A stretch of DNA of 64,000 nucleotides from Desulforhabdus amnigena (GTDB taxonomy: Bacteria > Desulfobacterota > Syntrophobacteria > Syntrophobacterales > Syntrophobacteraceae): positions 1,267,001 to 1,331,000 of the forward strand of contig NZ_BSDR01000001.1 in NCBI RefSeq assembly GCF_027925305.1. The letters are read 5' to 3'. The position numbers were made by a program, and so were the translations under genes. Under the pieces are notes generated by a model. The model had not been told where the DNA came from. It did no database searches and saw only the letters and a list, made by a program, of their open reading frames with translations. Positions 37,907 to 50,145 of this stretch are shown in pieces. Each line of letters begins with the position of its first letter. The first letter of the stretch is position 1.

Positions 37907-38416
37907 ATCAATTCTTGATGCAGTTCTCTCTCAAAACCAGGGCCATCAGTATGAGTGCTTGACCGCCAATTTATTGAAATTCTTATCTGATCGTCCTCAA
38001 ACGGGCGAAAAAACCGGAAGGTTCCCTTATTAAGCGTTCCCGCCCCTCACTCCCAAGAGACTATCTCAAAACGGTCTGAATACCCCTGATCGTCATTCCG
38101 GTGAAAACTGGAATCTAGGCATTCCCGATAGAGCTGGACCCTGACTTCCGCCAGGGTGACGGTATGAACGAATTTTGAGACAATTTCTGCGATTCAGAGG
38201 AACACATAACACAGGCACTTCCCATACGGAAACTCTAAGTTGCTGCAAAAAGCTTTGCGCAGGATCTTTTTCTGCTGTATTGATTAAACGCTTGTGTAGC
38301 TTTTTAGTGTAGCATTTTGCCCTATTTTGATCGAGATGCAGAAGGCTTACACTCATCACCTGATTTTTCCATTGGGAAAAACATCCTTTTTTCTTCCAGA
38401 TTTTGACGGGCGCGGT
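37907..38416. repeat. intergenic region holding a MITE-like element (38062-38182)
   Basis: The element has imperfect terminal inverted repeats: TATCTCAAAAC at 38062-38072 against GTCTCAAAAT read from 38182 backwards. Inside, 38093-38116 reads TCATTCCGGTGAAAACTGGA and on; a near-identical 24-base core occurs inverted at 34683-34707. The rest of the 510-base gap between the MFS gene and the kinase gene shows no gene; the kinase promoter should lie in 38190-38400. Confidence 0.6.
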
Positions 38417-41020
38417 ATGCGTGATGAATTCAAGACAAAAAAGCAGCTCATCAGCGAATTGGTCGAGCTGCGGCGTAAAGTGGCTGCAACGGAAACATCC
38501 GTTTGCGAAAATACCGGTATCCCCCCAAACAAGCCCCATAAAGGAGCTACGGCCGGGGGAGAAACCAAGGCAGGCATTTCACCGGACGTACTGGAAGCTT
38601 CAAAAAACGATGGGGACTTCTTCACCGGGGAATATTCGGGAGAGTTCCAGGTCTCCGAACACGAGCACGCCATAAAGACTTCGTCAGAGATCGCCAGGAT
38701 GCCCCATCTGCTCCTGGAGAGCCTGCCTCATCCCGCCATGCTCATTCGCAAAGATCTCACGATTCTGGCTGCCAACCAACTCGCTCTTCGGATGGGCGCA
38801 AAGATTGAGGGGCTCTGTTGGCGAGAATTCGCGAAGGGCAAATATATCCCTCAGGTCGACAAGGAATACATCGAAAAGAATATGGGGCAGCTCCCTCCCG
38901 GCGGAACCAGATGTTCGTTTTGTCTGGCAGCCAAAGCTCTGGACAAGAAGAAAGCTTTTCATCTGGCAAATATCAGTTTGTTCGGATGCATCTGGCAGGT
39001 ATGGTGGATTCCCATCGATACGAATACTTTTCTTCACTACGCCATCGACACCACCGAATCCAGGTTATCCGAGGAAAAGCTCAAAGCGAGCGAAGCCAGA
39101 TTCCGGGAGTTTTTCAATCATATGAGTAGTGGTGCGGTTGTGTTCGATTTCCTGGAAGGGAAGAACCATTTCATATTTCGAGATATAAACCGTGCAGGTG
39201 AAAAGATCGTACAAGTAAAGAGAGAAGATTTAGTCGGTAAAAGTCCGCTGGAAGTTTTTCCCAGGATAAAGGAAATGGGAATCCCCGAGGTGTTCAAAAG
39301 AGTCTGGGAAAGCGGAACCCCGGAGCATCATCCCGTTTCTTTCCACGATACAAAAGGTATGAACCGATGGGTCGAAACCTATGTCTTCAAGCTTCCATCG
39401 GGGGAGATTGTTGCTGTTTTCGATGATGTCAGCGACCGGAAACAAGCTGAAGAGGCGGTACGCTACAGTCAGGCACGCTATCGTGCCGTTGTGGAAGATC
39501 AGACGGAACTGATTTCACGTTTTTCACAGGATGGAACCCTGACTTTTGTCAATGAGGCATATTGCCGTTATTTTCGGGAATCCCGAGAAGAGCTGATCGG
39601 AAGCAAGTTTTGGCATCACCTGCCCGAGGCGGATCACTCGAAATTGAAAAAACATATTTCCTGTTTGACCCCGGAAAAACCGGTTGCGGTCATAGAACAC
39701 CGGATTGTTGCTCCAGATGGGGAAATACACTGGGTGAGATGGACAGATCGAGCCATCTTTGACGATCAATCCAATCTGGTGGAATACCAGGCCGTGGGTT
39801 TGGATATCACGAAGGGAAAGCGCGCCGAGCTGCTGTCCAAGGCGCGGGCGAAAAGGATTCATCTTCTCAACCGGATCATCGGTTGGGGAAATAAATCTCC
39901 TGACCTCAAATGCCTTCTGGAGAAGTTTCTGGATTCTACGATTCATTTGATGCATTTCGATGGAGGGGGAATTTATCTTCCCAATGAAGCAGGAAAGTTC
40001 ACAGAGTTGCATCATCAAAAAGGGCTGTCCGAGGAGTTCCTGGCTCAACTGAATCGTCCCAAATGCAGGACGCGAATAGGTGATCTGCACAATAGAAGAA
40101 AAAAGCCCCTTTTCCTGGACAGTCTTTCGGACATCCTGCCGGATAGCTCAGACCAAAAGGGATTCAAATGCTTTGTTTTGATTCCCCTTTTTGCAAGTAC
40201 TCGCTGTATCGGAGCGGTTCATCTGTTTGGAAAGAATAAACGCAGTTTCACGCCGGAGGAAAAAAGGACTTTTCAGACCATCGGTCGCGAAATGGGCACG
40301 GTCATTGCCAAAATGCAGGCGGAAGAGGCTTTGAGGGAATCCGAGAACAAACTGCGTTCTCTCTCCATGCAGCTTCTTTCAGCACAGGAAAAAGAACGCA
40401 GGCGCATCTCCAAAGAATTGCACGATGAACTGGGTCAGGCCCTCATGGTACTCAAACTCAGAGTGCGGCTGATAGAAAGACAGTTGAAGGAGGGGCAGGA
40501 AGACCTGCGGAACGACTGCGAAGAAACTCTTCAGTACGTGGATGAAATCATTGAAAATGTACGCCGGCTTTCTCGCGACTTGAGTCCCTCCATCCTGGAA
40601 GACCTGGGGCTTTCTGCGGCTCTTCGATGGCTCTTCGAGGACTTCAGGAGACACCACAAGATCAAATGCATCTTTGACATTTCGGGGCTAAAAGAGCCTT
40701 TTTCAAAAGAGATGGAGATTGCAATCTATCGAATTTTCCAGGAATCCCTTACGAACATCGTCAAACATGCCGAAGCCACTTCTGTCATCATTGTGGCAAA
40801 GAAAATAAATGGCGTCATTCTATCCACCATCGAAGACAATGGAAAAGGTTTTTGCCTGCAGGAACACTCCGGTAAGAAAGCCATAGAGAAGGGCATGGGC
40901 CTTCCCGCCATGGATGAACGCGTTCGCATGCTGGGAGGCTCATTGGATATCTGGAGCAGGAAAGGGGAAGGAACCCGTATAACTTTCACCATCCCCATAG
41001 AACAAAAAGGAAATGAATAA
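38417..41020 (+). CDS. NarX/UhpB-type histidine kinase with PAS and GAF domains
   Basis: An 867-aa cytoplasmic kinase. A short coiled coil (KTKKQLISELVELRRKV) leads to three PAS-like domains, one ending FDDVSDRKQAEE and the next ending GLDITKGKRAEL, then a GAF domain, then HisKA_3 with the phospho-His in KERRRISKELHDELGQAL, and HATPase (ESLTNIVKHAEA, GMGLPAMDERV). I start it at ATG 38417, where family members begin; the frame is open to 38327. Its stop overlaps the start of the response regulator by one base. It senses an internal signal, perhaps redox, through its PAS domains. Confidence 0.92.
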   Translation: MRDEFKTKKQLISELVELRRKVAATETSVCENTGIPPNKPHKGATAGGETKAGISPDVLEASKNDGDFFTGEYSGEFQVSEHEHAIKTSSEIARMPHLLLESLPHPAMLIRKDLTILAANQLALRMGAKIEGLCWREFAKGKYIPQVDKEYIEKNMGQLPPGGTRCSFCLAAKALDKKKAFHLANISLFGCIWQVWWIPIDTNTFLHYAIDTTESRLSEEKLKASEARFREFFNHMSSGAVVFDFLEGKNHFIFRDINRAGEKIVQVKREDLVGKSPLEVFPRIKEMGIPEVFKRVWESGTPEHHPVSFHDTKGMNRWVETYVFKLPSGEIVAVFDDVSDRKQAEEAVRYSQARYRAVVEDQTELISRFSQDGTLTFVNEAYCRYFRESREELIGSKFWHHLPEADHSKLKKHISCLTPEKPVAVIEHRIVAPDGEIHWVRWTDRAIFDDQSNLVEYQAVGLDITKGKRAELLSKARAKRIHLLNRIIGWGNKSPDLKCLLEKFLDSTIHLMHFDGGGIYLPNEAGKFTELHHQKGLSEEFLAQLNRPKCRTRIGDLHNRRKKPLFLDSLSDILPDSSDQKGFKCFVLIPLFASTRCIGAVHLFGKNKRSFTPEEKRTFQTIGREMGTVIAKMQAEEALRESENKLRSLSMQLLSAQEKERRRISKELHDELGQALMVLKLRVRLIERQLKEGQEDLRNDCEETLQYVDEIIENVRRLSRDLSPSILEDLGLSAALRWLFEDFRRHHKIKCIFDISGLKEPFSKEMEIAIYRIFQESLTNIVKHAEATSVIIVAKKINGVILSTIEDNGKGFCLQEHSGKKAIEKGMGLPAMDERVRMLGGSLDIWSRKGEGTRITFTIPIEQKGNE

Positions 41021-41679
41021 TGCGCCCTTACCTCGTTATCCTGGCTGACGATCACATGATGTTTCGAGATGGAGTCAGGAGGATTATCGAAGAGACTTCC
41101 GACATTAAGGTGATAGGAGAAGTCAAGGATGGCTTCGAACTTTTGAAATTTTTGAAAAAATCCCCGCCCGACATGATCATCCTGGACATTTCCATGCCCA
41201 ATCTGCGGGGGATAGAAGCGACCCGGGAAATCAAAAAAAACCACCCCCTCGTCAAGGTATTGATTTTAACGATGCATAAGGACAAGGAATATCTGTATTA
41301 TGCCCTCGCGGAGGGCGCTGACGGATACATATTGAAAGAAGATACGGACACCGAGCTGCTCGCCGCCATCAAAAGTATTCGAAATGGGAATGTTTATATT
41401 TCCCCCCTTCTTTCCAGCCAAATGTCTCAGCTGATCACCCAGTCTTCGCGGGGCTCGGAGCCCGAACCCCTTACGGAATCCCTGACAACGAGAGAAAGGG
41501 AGGTTTTGAAACTCATAGCCGAGGCGAAATCAAGCAAGGAAATTGCCGATCTCTTATGTGTGAGCGTGCGAACGGTTCAACATCACCGCTCCAACATAAT
41601 GAAAAAATTGAATGTAAAAAAAAGCACCGATCTTGTGAAGTACGCTATTCGCAAGGGATATACATTGCTCGGCATCTGA
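41020..41679 (+). CDS. NarL/FixJ-family response regulator
   Basis: A 219-aa DNA-binding response regulator: receiver with acidic pocket ILADDHMMFRDG, phospho-Asp in MIILDISMPNLRG and the conserved Lys in GYILKED, then a LuxR-type HTH (LTTREREVLKLIAE to RSNIMKKLNV). It overlaps the preceding HisKA_3 kinase gene by one base and is its partner. Just downstream, 41693-41707 is a perfect palindrome, TGACACC-A-GGTGTCA, which could be a transcription terminator stem or an operator. The target genes are unknown. Confidence 0.95.
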   Translation: MRPYLVILADDHMMFRDGVRRIIEETSDIKVIGEVKDGFELLKFLKKSPPDMIILDISMPNLRGIEATREIKKNHPLVKVLILTMHKDKEYLYYALAEGADGYILKEDTDTELLAAIKSIRNGNVYISPLLSSQMSQLITQSSRGSEPEPLTESLTTREREVLKLIAEAKSSKEIADLLCVSVRTVQHHRSNIMKKLNVKKSTDLVKYAIRKGYTLLGI

Positions 41680-42442
41680 TGATCAATCTCCATGACACCA
41701 GGTGTCACAACGAGGTATGAAAAATAGGCGAACGGGTCAGCCTATTCACCGATTCACCGTTTTTTTCATATAAATTGTCATTCCGGGGGGGCACTCTCAA
41801 ACGATGAAAACGGCACATCGGTGAACGATTTTGCCGATTCACCTGTTTTCTAACTAGACGAATCTGCAAGGTCGAAAATTGTTATCGCTGAAAAGACATT
41901 TCCGAAGATCCATCGCAATCGGGAAAACTTCCATTTTTTCAGCCGTATAGCATCAAGAAAAGGGGAAACTTTGTGAAAAATAGGTGTTTTTACCTATATT
42001 AAATTAGGCATACTCGGCCATTTTTCTTTTTAATGGAATTTATTAAGTTCAAACCAGATTCCACGCCTTATATTTCCCAGAGAGCAGAGGGTCCGGTCTC
42101 CCGCCAAGAAAAATCGGACCCCTCTGTCCCTCCTCAACTACCAGACCTATTGATTCCAATGCATGTCCCCGCCAAATTCAACCTCGATGCCAGGCATGAC
42201 TCTTTCCATCCTCCCCTCGACATAAAGCTTCTGAACACCACAGGGATTTTTCATGGCGGGCTCTTTCCGTCGGGAAAAAAATATCAGCAGCGATTCTCAT
42301 TTTGAAAAACCTGCCCCCTACCCTCGTCGAGGGGAGAATTTTTAGGATAAAGTTCCCCTTTGAAGGGGGATCGAGAGGGATCGAAGATGCCGATATCACG
42401 AGAGATACCCAAAATGAGAATTGCTGGATATCCACAGACTCC
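41680..42442. other. 763-base intergenic region with repeats, no firm gene
   Basis: Besides the palindrome at 41693-41707, it holds an inverted repeat ATAGGT-N6-ACCTAT near 41980, and a C-rich/G-rich palindromic piece at about 42305-42380 resembling the interior of the other MITE-like elements. A 90-codon frame at 42033-42305 (MEFIKFKPDSTPYISQ) has no ribosome site and no recognisable domain; I do not call it. A terminator for the N-ATPase operon was not found. Confidence 0.5.
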
Positions 42443-43333
42443 CTATCCCCTCCCGTGGGTGAGCGCTTCAAATCCCGAAACAATGTCCAGCAGTTCCTCC
42501 GTAATGGATTCCTGCCTCAACCGGTGGAACTGCTGTACGAGTTCGTTCAGACGTTCTTTGATGTTTTTTTCAGCACCCTGCATGGATGCAAGCCGGCTTG
42601 CATTTTCACTTGCAAGAGACTGAGCGAACGCACTGTAAAGGGAAACAAAAAAATACTGCCGCACCAGAGATGAAAAGAGGGGATCCCATTCCATGGTGAA
42701 AGTTGGCAGAATGCGGGTCGGCCATGGCTTTTCTTTTAGCTTGCGAAGCCATTTTTCATCTAGAGGAAGAAGGTGCACCGTCTGAGGCCGGTAGGACGCG
42801 CCCGAAAGTGGCTTGCTGAAAAAGAGAAGAATTCGATCCAATTCAACTTCCAGGTACCACTCTTCAATCTTGATCAGCATCTCCTGAACCATAGCAGTGA
42901 TGCCGGCAGGGGATCCCGGGACGGGAAAGGTTTCCTGCACCTCAAGGCCCAAATCCTCCAACCGGACCCTCGTCCGCTCTCCCACTGCCAGGAGAAATCG
43001 ACCATCCCTGGACAGATTCATATTGTCCAGTGTGGCAAAGGTATGAGAGACAATCTGATCGTTGAGCTGACCGCACATTCCCTGGTCCGATCCGAAGACA
43101 ACGGCACCTATGCGGGATGAGGCATGGGGAGCTGAACGCCCTTTCTTTTTAACCCGCTTTTGAAGAACCGCCTGAAGCCCCAGTTCGATGGTGCGCATGT
43201 ATTCCGCGAGCGCCTCCACAGCCCTTTCATACTGCCGGATGTTGACAGCGGCCAGCGCCTTCATGGTGTGTACAATGGATTCCAGATCTTCGGCGCTTTC
43301 GATCTGTTTTTTTAGAGATTCAATAGTTTGCAC
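42443..43333 (-). CDS. atpG: N-ATPase gamma subunit
   Basis: A 296-aa gamma subunit, the rotor shaft. It begins [20 protein letters not shown], has the conserved [13 protein letters not shown] in the middle, and a C-terminal coiled coil. A GTG start at 43333 is chosen: GAGG lies nine bases upstream, and the residues before it are not gamma-like. It overlaps the end of atpA by 14 bases. It is the last gene of the operon, as in other N-ATPase clusters. Confidence 0.9.
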   Translation of the reverse strand: MQTIESLKKQIESAEDLESIVHTMKALAAVNIRQYERAVEALAEYMRTIELGLQAVLQKRVKKKGRSAPHASSRIGAVVFGSDQGMCGQLNDQIVSHTFATLDNMNLSRDGRFLLAVGERTRVRLEDLGLEVQETFPVPGSPAGITAMVQEMLIKIEEWYLEVELDRILLFFSKPLSGASYRPQTVHLLPLDEKWLRKLKEKPWPTRILPTFTMEWDPLFSSLVRQYFFVSLYSAFAQSLASENASRLASMQGAEKNIKERLNELVQQFHRLRQESITEELLDIVSGFEALTHGRG

Positions 43334-44927
43334 CTTGCACGACCTCACTTGCCGGGGAAAGCGCCTCCCGCGCCGCACGAATCAACACCTCCCGGTCGCC
43401 ATGCGTCAACTCCCTCCCCGCAAGGATCTCCACCCAAAGCTCTGGCAGGGCATCCCTCACCCGCCTCCTAATCTTCCTCTCTTCCCTGTCGATTTCATCC
43501 AAGGCAGTCTCATCCAGAAGCCCCTCGTTTACAGCCAGGAAAAGAGCGATCTGCTCCGGAACGGCCATGGGGTCGTACTGGGCTTGCTTCAGGATTTCCC
43601 GGACACGCCGCCCACGATCGATACGTTTTCTTGTCTCTTCATCGAGGCGCGTGCCGAAACGTGCAAAAGCCTCCAGTTCTTCGAACTGTGCATAGGAAAG
43701 CCGTAAATCCCCGGCAACGGCCCGATAAGCGGGAAGCTGCGTCTTTCCCCCAACCCTCGAAACGGATTTACCCACATCCACGGCGGGCAAAATCCCCTTT
43801 TGAAAAAGATCGGGAGAAAGATAGATCTGCCCATCCGTGATGGAGATGATATTGGTGGGAATATACGCGGAAATGTTCTGAGCCTCCGTTTCGACGATGG
43901 GAAGGGCGGTCAGGGAACCTCCGCCCAATTCTCTCCGCAAATGAGTCGAACGCTCCAGAAGGCGGGAGTGTATATAGAAAATGTCTCCCGGGAATGCCTC
44001 CCTGCCGGGAGGGCGACGTAGCAGCAGAGAAAGTTCACGGTACGCCCGGGCGTGCCGGGTCAGATCGTCGTAGACGATGAGCACATCCCGTCCTCCCTCC
44101 AAAAAATACTCGGCCATGGTCGTCGCCGCGTAGGGGGTCGTGAACTGAAGCCCCGGTGGATCATCCTCCGTGGCCACAACAACAATGGAATATTCCATGG
44201 CTCCATGTTCTTTGAGATCGGCGATAACCTTGGCCACCGCGGAATTCCGTTTCCCGATGGCACAGTAGACGCAAATGACTCCGCTCTCTTTTTGATTGAT
44301 AATGGTATCCACCGCAATGGCCGTCTTGCCCGTTTGACGATCTCCCAAAATGAGTTCGCGCTGTCCGCGCCCGATGGGAATGAGTGCATCCACCACTTTG
44401 ATTCCCGTTTGCAGGGGAACGGTCACGGGATCCCGGTCCATTATGGCGGGAACTTCCCGTTCAACAGGTCTTCGCATGGAAAGTCGAAGAGTGCCCCGGT
44501 TGTCGAGCGCCCGCCCCGCGGCGTCGACTACGCGTCCCAACAACGCCGGTCCCACGGGAACATCCAGGACCCGTCCCGTCCTGTGGACTTCAAATCCCGC
44601 TTTGAGCCGATCGCTTTCGTCCAGCAAAATGACCCCGATTTCTCCAGGATCAATATTGAACACCATTCCCAGAATATCTCCAGGAAAACGCACCAGTTCC
44701 TCCGACTTCACACTGGGCAATCCTTCCACCAGTGCAATGCCTTGTCCCACATACCTGACGACACCGATTTCCTGAAGGTTGAAATCCCGTGGAGTCTCGG
44801 CCACGACACGGTTAAAGGCATCGAATGTTTCGTCCAGCGCGCGGACCAGTTCCGATCGATCTCTATCCATCCCGGATATCCCGCTTTTCGGCGTAGCGTC
44901 AACAAACGAAGCAAGCACAAGGGCCAC
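43320..44927 (-). CDS. atpA: N-ATPase alpha subunit
   Basis: A 535-aa F1 alpha subunit. The P-loop is [11 protein letters not shown], followed by [20 protein letters not shown] and the family block [21 protein letters not shown]. The first start is GTG at 44927; ATG at 44870 ([16 protein letters not shown]) is a possible alternative, since alpha subunits usually begin near there. It follows the b-subunit gene by about 75 bases. The alpha sequence diverges from the standard F-type (RRPPGREA where most have [12 protein letters not shown]), as expected of this subfamily. Confidence 0.93.
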   Translation of the reverse strand: MALVLASFVDATPKSGISGMDRDRSELVRALDETFDAFNRVVAETPRDFNLQEIGVVRYVGQGIALVEGLPSVKSEELVRFPGDILGMVFNIDPGEIGVILLDESDRLKAGFEVHRTGRVLDVPVGPALLGRVVDAAGRALDNRGTLRLSMRRPVEREVPAIMDRDPVTVPLQTGIKVVDALIPIGRGQRELILGDRQTGKTAIAVDTIINQKESGVICVYCAIGKRNSAVAKVIADLKEHGAMEYSIVVVATEDDPPGLQFTTPYAATTMAEYFLEGGRDVLIVYDDLTRHARAYRELSLLLRRPPGREAFPGDIFYIHSRLLERSTHLRRELGGGSLTALPIVETEAQNISAYIPTNIISITDGQIYLSPDLFQKGILPAVDVGKSVSRVGGKTQLPAYRAVAGDLRLSYAQFEELEAFARFGTRLDEETRKRIDRGRRVREILKQAQYDPMAVPEQIALFLAVNEGLLDETALDEIDREERKIRRRVRDALPELWVEILAGRELTHGDREVLIRAAREALSPASEVVQGANY

Positions 44928-45001
44928 AGGACCCTCGAGTTTTTGTCTTCTCTTTCACGGCTCCCTCAACCATTCCAGCCGAACCACCAGCATGATCTTC
45001 A

Positions 45002-45766
45002 TCAGCCGGCACCTTCCTCTATGACTCTCAGAATATCCTCCTCGAGAGTTTTGAGATAATTTTCCATATTCCAGCCAATCTTATGCGCGTTTGCCCTCAG
45101 TTCGATTCCGCAAATCAGATCCGCCGACACTTCAAACTCAAAGTCCAGCTCCTCACCTATACGATCTCTCAGAGCTTCCATCATTCTTGCCCGCGATTCC
45201 TCAGGAATCTCAAACGAGCTTCGCATCAGGACCCTTCCCCCGGATTGCCCGAAAGATTCTCTGAGTACCCTCAGTTCTTCTTCATTATGGGAAAGAAGGC
45301 GCTCCAGGAAGACCTCCATGATCTGCTTTTCCAGCTGCTTATTGGCCAAGTTCGACAGCACGTGCCGCGCCATAAGGCACACTTCCACACTGACTCGCCT
45401 TTTCAAATCCAGAAGGAACGCATCCTTTTCCTGGCGTATGTTTTCATGCCATTTTCGCTGGAATTCATTCACTTCCGCACGCGCCTCATGGAGGAGTCTC
45501 TTCCTCTCCCCCTCGACTTCCTCCTTGACCATCAGAAGCAACTCTTCGCGCCTTTCCTCCAGCTCCTTCGCCTTTCTGCGATAGTCCTCAGCTTCACGCA
45601 GCGCTTCCCTTCGCTCATCCTCCGCATCTTGCAAACGGGAAGCGATTTTCTCTTCGCGCACTTCCATTGCACGGATGATGCGTCCATAGAGAAAATGCTT
45701 GAGAAGAGCCACGAGGACCAGGAAATTGACAATCTGGGCGACCACCGTGAACCAGTCGATGAGCAC
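45002..45766 (-). CDS. atpF: N-ATPase b subunit with delta-like C-terminal region
   Basis: A 254-aa stator subunit. One membrane segment (WFTVVAQIVNFLVLVALL) is followed by a long charged coiled coil (about 30-140). The last 100 residues, ending ELRANAHKIGWNMENYLK, resemble the end of delta subunits, which would explain why no atpH gene exists in the operon. The start is GTG at 45766 with GGAGG seven bases upstream, overlapping the end of atpE. Normal b subunits are about 160 aa, so this one is extended. Confidence 0.88.
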   Translation of the reverse strand: MLIDWFTVVAQIVNFLVLVALLKHFLYGRIIRAMEVREEKIASRLQDAEDERREALREAEDYRRKAKELEERREELLLMVKEEVEGERKRLLHEARAEVNEFQRKWHENIRQEKDAFLLDLKRRVSVEVCLMARHVLSNLANKQLEKQIMEVFLERLLSHNEEELRVLRESFGQSGGRVLMRSSFEIPEESRARMMEALRDRIGEELDFEFEVSADLICGIELRANAHKIGWNMENYLKTLEEDILRVIEEGAG

Positions 45767-45769
45767 GGA

Positions 45770-46045
45770 TCATCCTCCCGCCCTGGTGACGTAATTCCAG
45801 AAAGGATTGGCGAAGATTAAAATCATTGACACCACAAAGCAGTAGATGCCCGTCGATTCCACCATGGCAATCCCCACGAAAAGGGTGCGCGTGATGGTGG
45901 TGGCTTCGTCCGGCTGCTGGGCAATGGCATTCAAAGCCTGCGACAGCGCTCTTGCCTCCCCCAGCGCCGGCCCAATGGAACCGATGGCCATGGTGATGCC
46001 TGCCGTGAAAATGGATACCATCGCTATGATACTCACATTATCCAT
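45770..46045 (-). CDS. atpE: N-ATPase c subunit, sodium-site type
   Basis: A 91-aa proteolipid forming the rotor ring. Helix 1 contains GSIGPALGEARA with Glu30, and helix 2 contains MVESTGIY: Glu63, Ser64, Thr65 and Tyr68 match the sodium-binding set (E65, S66, T67, Y70) of the Ilyobacter c ring. An extra acidic residue in helix 1 is typical of N-ATPases. The start at 46045 is preceded by GGGAGAAAAAGG; the frame is open to 46090. Sodium specificity is inferred from these residues. Confidence 0.93.
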   Translation of the reverse strand: MDNVSIIAMVSIFTAGITMAIGSIGPALGEARALSQALNAIAQQPDEATTITRTLFVGIAMVESTGIYCFVVSMILIFANPFWNYVTRAGG

Positions 46046-46104
46046 AACCTTTTTCTCCCTTGCGACAAGTGACGACGTGCACCGGGTCATATTCCCGGGC
46101 CGGA

Positions 46105-46800
46105 TCAGTTCTCTTCGCGTCTCGACTCCAGTTCCTCGTGAGCTCGGGTTCCCGAAGCGATATAGACCATGGCCAGAATAGAAAATATATAAGCCTGGAT
46201 CAATCCGGTCAGGAGCCCCAGCAGTTGCATCAAAATGGGAAAAAAGAGCGGGGCGAGGGCAAGCAGGATGGCGGAGAGCATGCTTCCGCTCATGATATTT
46301 CCAAAAAGACGGACAGCCAGGGCGATAGTCCGGGACAACTCGCCCATGACATTGAAAGGAAGCATGAAGACGCTCGGACGAATATAATTCTTCAAATAGG
46401 CCTTGAAGCCGCTATCGGCAATTCCATATAGAGGGACAGCAATAAAAACGCAGATGGCCAGAGCCGTTGTCGTCGAAAGGGATCCCGTGGGTGGTCGGAA
46501 GCCGGGAACGATGGACAAGAGATTCGAAGTCGCGACAAACAAAAAGAGCGTTCCGATAAAAGGCAGATATTGCCTGGCCTTCTGTTGACCGACATCTCGA
46601 ATCTGGTCCCGTATCGCGGTCACGAGAACTTCCAGAAAGTTTTGCCAACGGGACATTTGGGGCCCTGTGGATAGACTTCGAGTCACCAGCCAGGAGATCA
46701 GGGTCAAAAGCGCCATCACGATCCAGGTGTAAACGATGGTGGCATTCAAAGAAGCCATACCGCTTTGCCAGTAGACAATACTGTCAGGAGTAATGTGCAT
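46105..46800 (-). CDS. atpB: N-ATPase a subunit
   Basis: A 231-aa membrane subunit that forms the ion half-channels with the c ring. Five or six membrane segments are predicted. The conserved Arg is in ELSRTIALAVRLFGNIMSG, and the C-terminal helix has LIQAYIFSILAMVYIASG. The ATG at 46800 has GGAGAGG upstream; a TTG nine codons earlier is less likely. It lies between atpR and atpE. Confidence 0.94.
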   Translation of the reverse strand: MHITPDSIVYWQSGMASLNATIVYTWIVMALLTLISWLVTRSLSTGPQMSRWQNFLEVLVTAIRDQIRDVGQQKARQYLPFIGTLFLFVATSNLLSIVPGFRPPTGSLSTTTALAICVFIAVPLYGIADSGFKAYLKNYIRPSVFMLPFNVMGELSRTIALAVRLFGNIMSGSMLSAILLALAPLFFPILMQLLGLLTGLIQAYIFSILAMVYIASGTRAHEELESRREEN

Positions 46801-46846
46801 GTATTGAAACCTCTCCGGGAGGGACAAGGAAACACCGGCCCGTTCC

Positions 46847-47122
46847 TTATGCGGGACGCAAACGCCTTATCATGATCCATCGCGCGAGCAGGAATCCCGC
46901 CAGGCAGACCAAAAGATTCACCCAGTTGCGATCCATAATGAGATAAAACCCCCATAAACTCAATACAGTGCGTCCCCAAAAACTGACCAGGGACAAAACC
47001 GCCGGATGGCGCACCGAACGAATCCTGCTCACGGTCATCCAGAGTCCGCCGAAGTAGAAAAGGCCGATTCCCATCCCCGCAAAAAAACAGGAAAATATCC
47101 AGTCCAATCGAGAGACATTCAC
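46847..47122 (-). CDS. atpR: AtpR, N-ATPase membrane accessory subunit
   Basis: A 91-aa protein with three membrane segments (DWIFSCFFAGMGIGLFYFGG, a second near 42-62, a third near 66-84). The Gly-rich first segment followed by a basic, Arg-containing second helix fits AtpR of N-ATPase operons, thought to help assemble or charge-balance the c ring. The start is GTG at 47122, with AGGAAGAAGGA just upstream. It lies between atpQ and atpB, the usual order. Confidence 0.82.
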   Translation of the reverse strand: MNVSRLDWIFSCFFAGMGIGLFYFGGLWMTVSRIRSVRHPAVLSLVSFWGRTVLSLWGFYLIMDRNWVNLLVCLAGFLLARWIMIRRLRPA

Positions 47123-47174
47123 TCCTTCTTCCTATAGAAGTCATAGCAATTCGGGTTTCCAAACCCGGCAGATA

Positions 47175-47492
47175 TCAGTCCTTCTCACTTTCCCGCTTGA
47201 CCCAAAGCCATGCATTCAAACAGCCCAGTACGACTCCGACAAAAAGCAGCATGAGGGTCCAGGAAAAGCGGCTCGGCCAGGTCACATCGATCCAGACCCC
47301 CAAGGCTATGCCGGCAAGAGTCGGTATGGCCACCGACCACCCCACAAGGCCGAACATTCCCAAGCCAAACCAGACACTCCGCCGCTTTTCTCTTCTTGCT
47401 TTCAACTTGCGGGATTCCTCCCGCCCCACCCTGCGCCCCAGTTCCGCATGGATTTCTTCTCGCCCTGGATGTTTGGAAGGCCTGGTCTTCAT
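47175..47492 (-). CDS. atpQ: AtpQ (AtpZ/AtpI-like) membrane protein of the N-ATPase
   Basis: A 105-aa protein. A highly charged N-terminal third (REESRKLKARREKRRS) is followed by two membrane segments (LGMFGLVGWSVAIPTLAGIA and WTLMLLFVGVVLGCLNAWLW). This is the pattern of the AtpZ/AtpI-related AtpQ subunit. AtpI-type proteins assist c-ring assembly and magnesium or calcium uptake in other bacteria; the role here is inferred. It begins one base after the atpC stop. Confidence 0.82.
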   Translation of the reverse strand: MKTRPSKHPGREEIHAELGRRVGREESRKLKARREKRRSVWFGLGMFGLVGWSVAIPTLAGIALGVWIDVTWPSRFSWTLMLLFVGVVLGCLNAWLWVKRESEKD

Positions 47493-47493
47493 G

Positions 47494-49274
<1,781 letters not shown>

Positions 49275-49433
49275 TTACACCAGTCTCGTGAAGTTTTAAG
49301 ATTCCCACTTTTTTGCCGCCCCCATGGAATAATTTTAAAAAGAACCCGTGCGGAGCATAAAAAAAGAGTCTCCAAGTTTGCAGAATCACATCAGGCGGGC
49401 CTGGATCAGGCAAACTTCCCATCCGTATCCTTG

Positions 49434-50066
49434 TCAGAACTCCCCGAGAGCCAATCCCGTAGCTCCCATGTGATATTTTTTAAGATGAGAAATACGCACG
49501 CCCTCCCCCTTCAAGAGGCCAATCAGCCCTCCGTTTCTCATGAAGTTCCTGAAGTTCTTATAATGTTCAGCGCCTCCCATCCATTCCACCCAATGGACAA
49601 AAGCATTGCTCACCATCGAGAGCAAATCATCGGGACAAACAAAATCTACGATCAAGAGCTTCCCGTGGGGCATTAATACTCGCCCCGCCTCCTTCATAAT
49701 CTGCCTGCGGGAAAGCGGATCCTTTTCATGGAAAGCCAGAGTGGACATGACACAGTCAAAAGTCTGGTCAGGGAAATGCAACTGCCGGGCATCTTCATGA
49801 TGGTACACAATGGTGTCGGGACTCTTGCTTTTGGCAATACGGATCATTGCGGGAGACGAATCCACCCCTGTGACATGCAACCCCCATTGATCCAGCAGAA
49901 TGCATTGCTCGCCTGTTCCGCTGCAAAGGTCTAAAATATTGAGAAAGCCAAGACGTCGCGATATGCGGCAAACTTCATGTCTGATGGGGAGCATGAATGG
50001 GCTGATCAACGGATCATAAATGGGAGCCACCCATTTGTAGTCGTCCTCTGATTCGAGAAATCGCAT
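49434..50066 (-). CDS. class I SAM-dependent methyltransferase
   Basis: A 210-aa methyltransferase of the UbiE/Methyltransf_11 kind. The SAM-binding loop is ILDLCSGTGEQCILL, the acidic residue at the end of strand 2 lies in VTGVDSSPAMIRIAK, and FDCVMSTLAFHE follows. It is upstream of, and on the same strand as, the N-ATPase operon. The substrate is unknown; a lipid, quinone or small molecule is usual for this group. Confidence 0.85.
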   Translation of the reverse strand: MRFLESEDDYKWVAPIYDPLISPFMLPIRHEVCRISRRLGFLNILDLCSGTGEQCILLDQWGLHVTGVDSSPAMIRIAKSKSPDTIVYHHEDARQLHFPDQTFDCVMSTLAFHEKDPLSRRQIMKEAGRVLMPHGKLLIVDFVCPDDLLSMVSNAFVHWVEWMGGAEHYKNFRNFMRNGGLIGLLKGEGVRISHLKKYHMGATGLALGEF

Positions 50067-50145
50067 CCCGTCAGTTCCTTACAAATTCTCGAAGCATTTT
50101 CAGTTTTTCATAATAAGGAAGCTGGCGGATTCCGATATCTCGTTA

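Noticed and set aside
41975-41997. NarL-type heptamer pair near ATAGGT-N6-ACCTAT
   Set aside because: TACCTAT fits one heptamer, but the two halves point away from each other instead of the convergent 7-2-7 arrangement.
42033-42305. 90-codon frame in the gap before the N-ATPase operon
   Set aside because: No ribosome site, no family resemblance, Pro-rich, and it ends in a repeat-like region.
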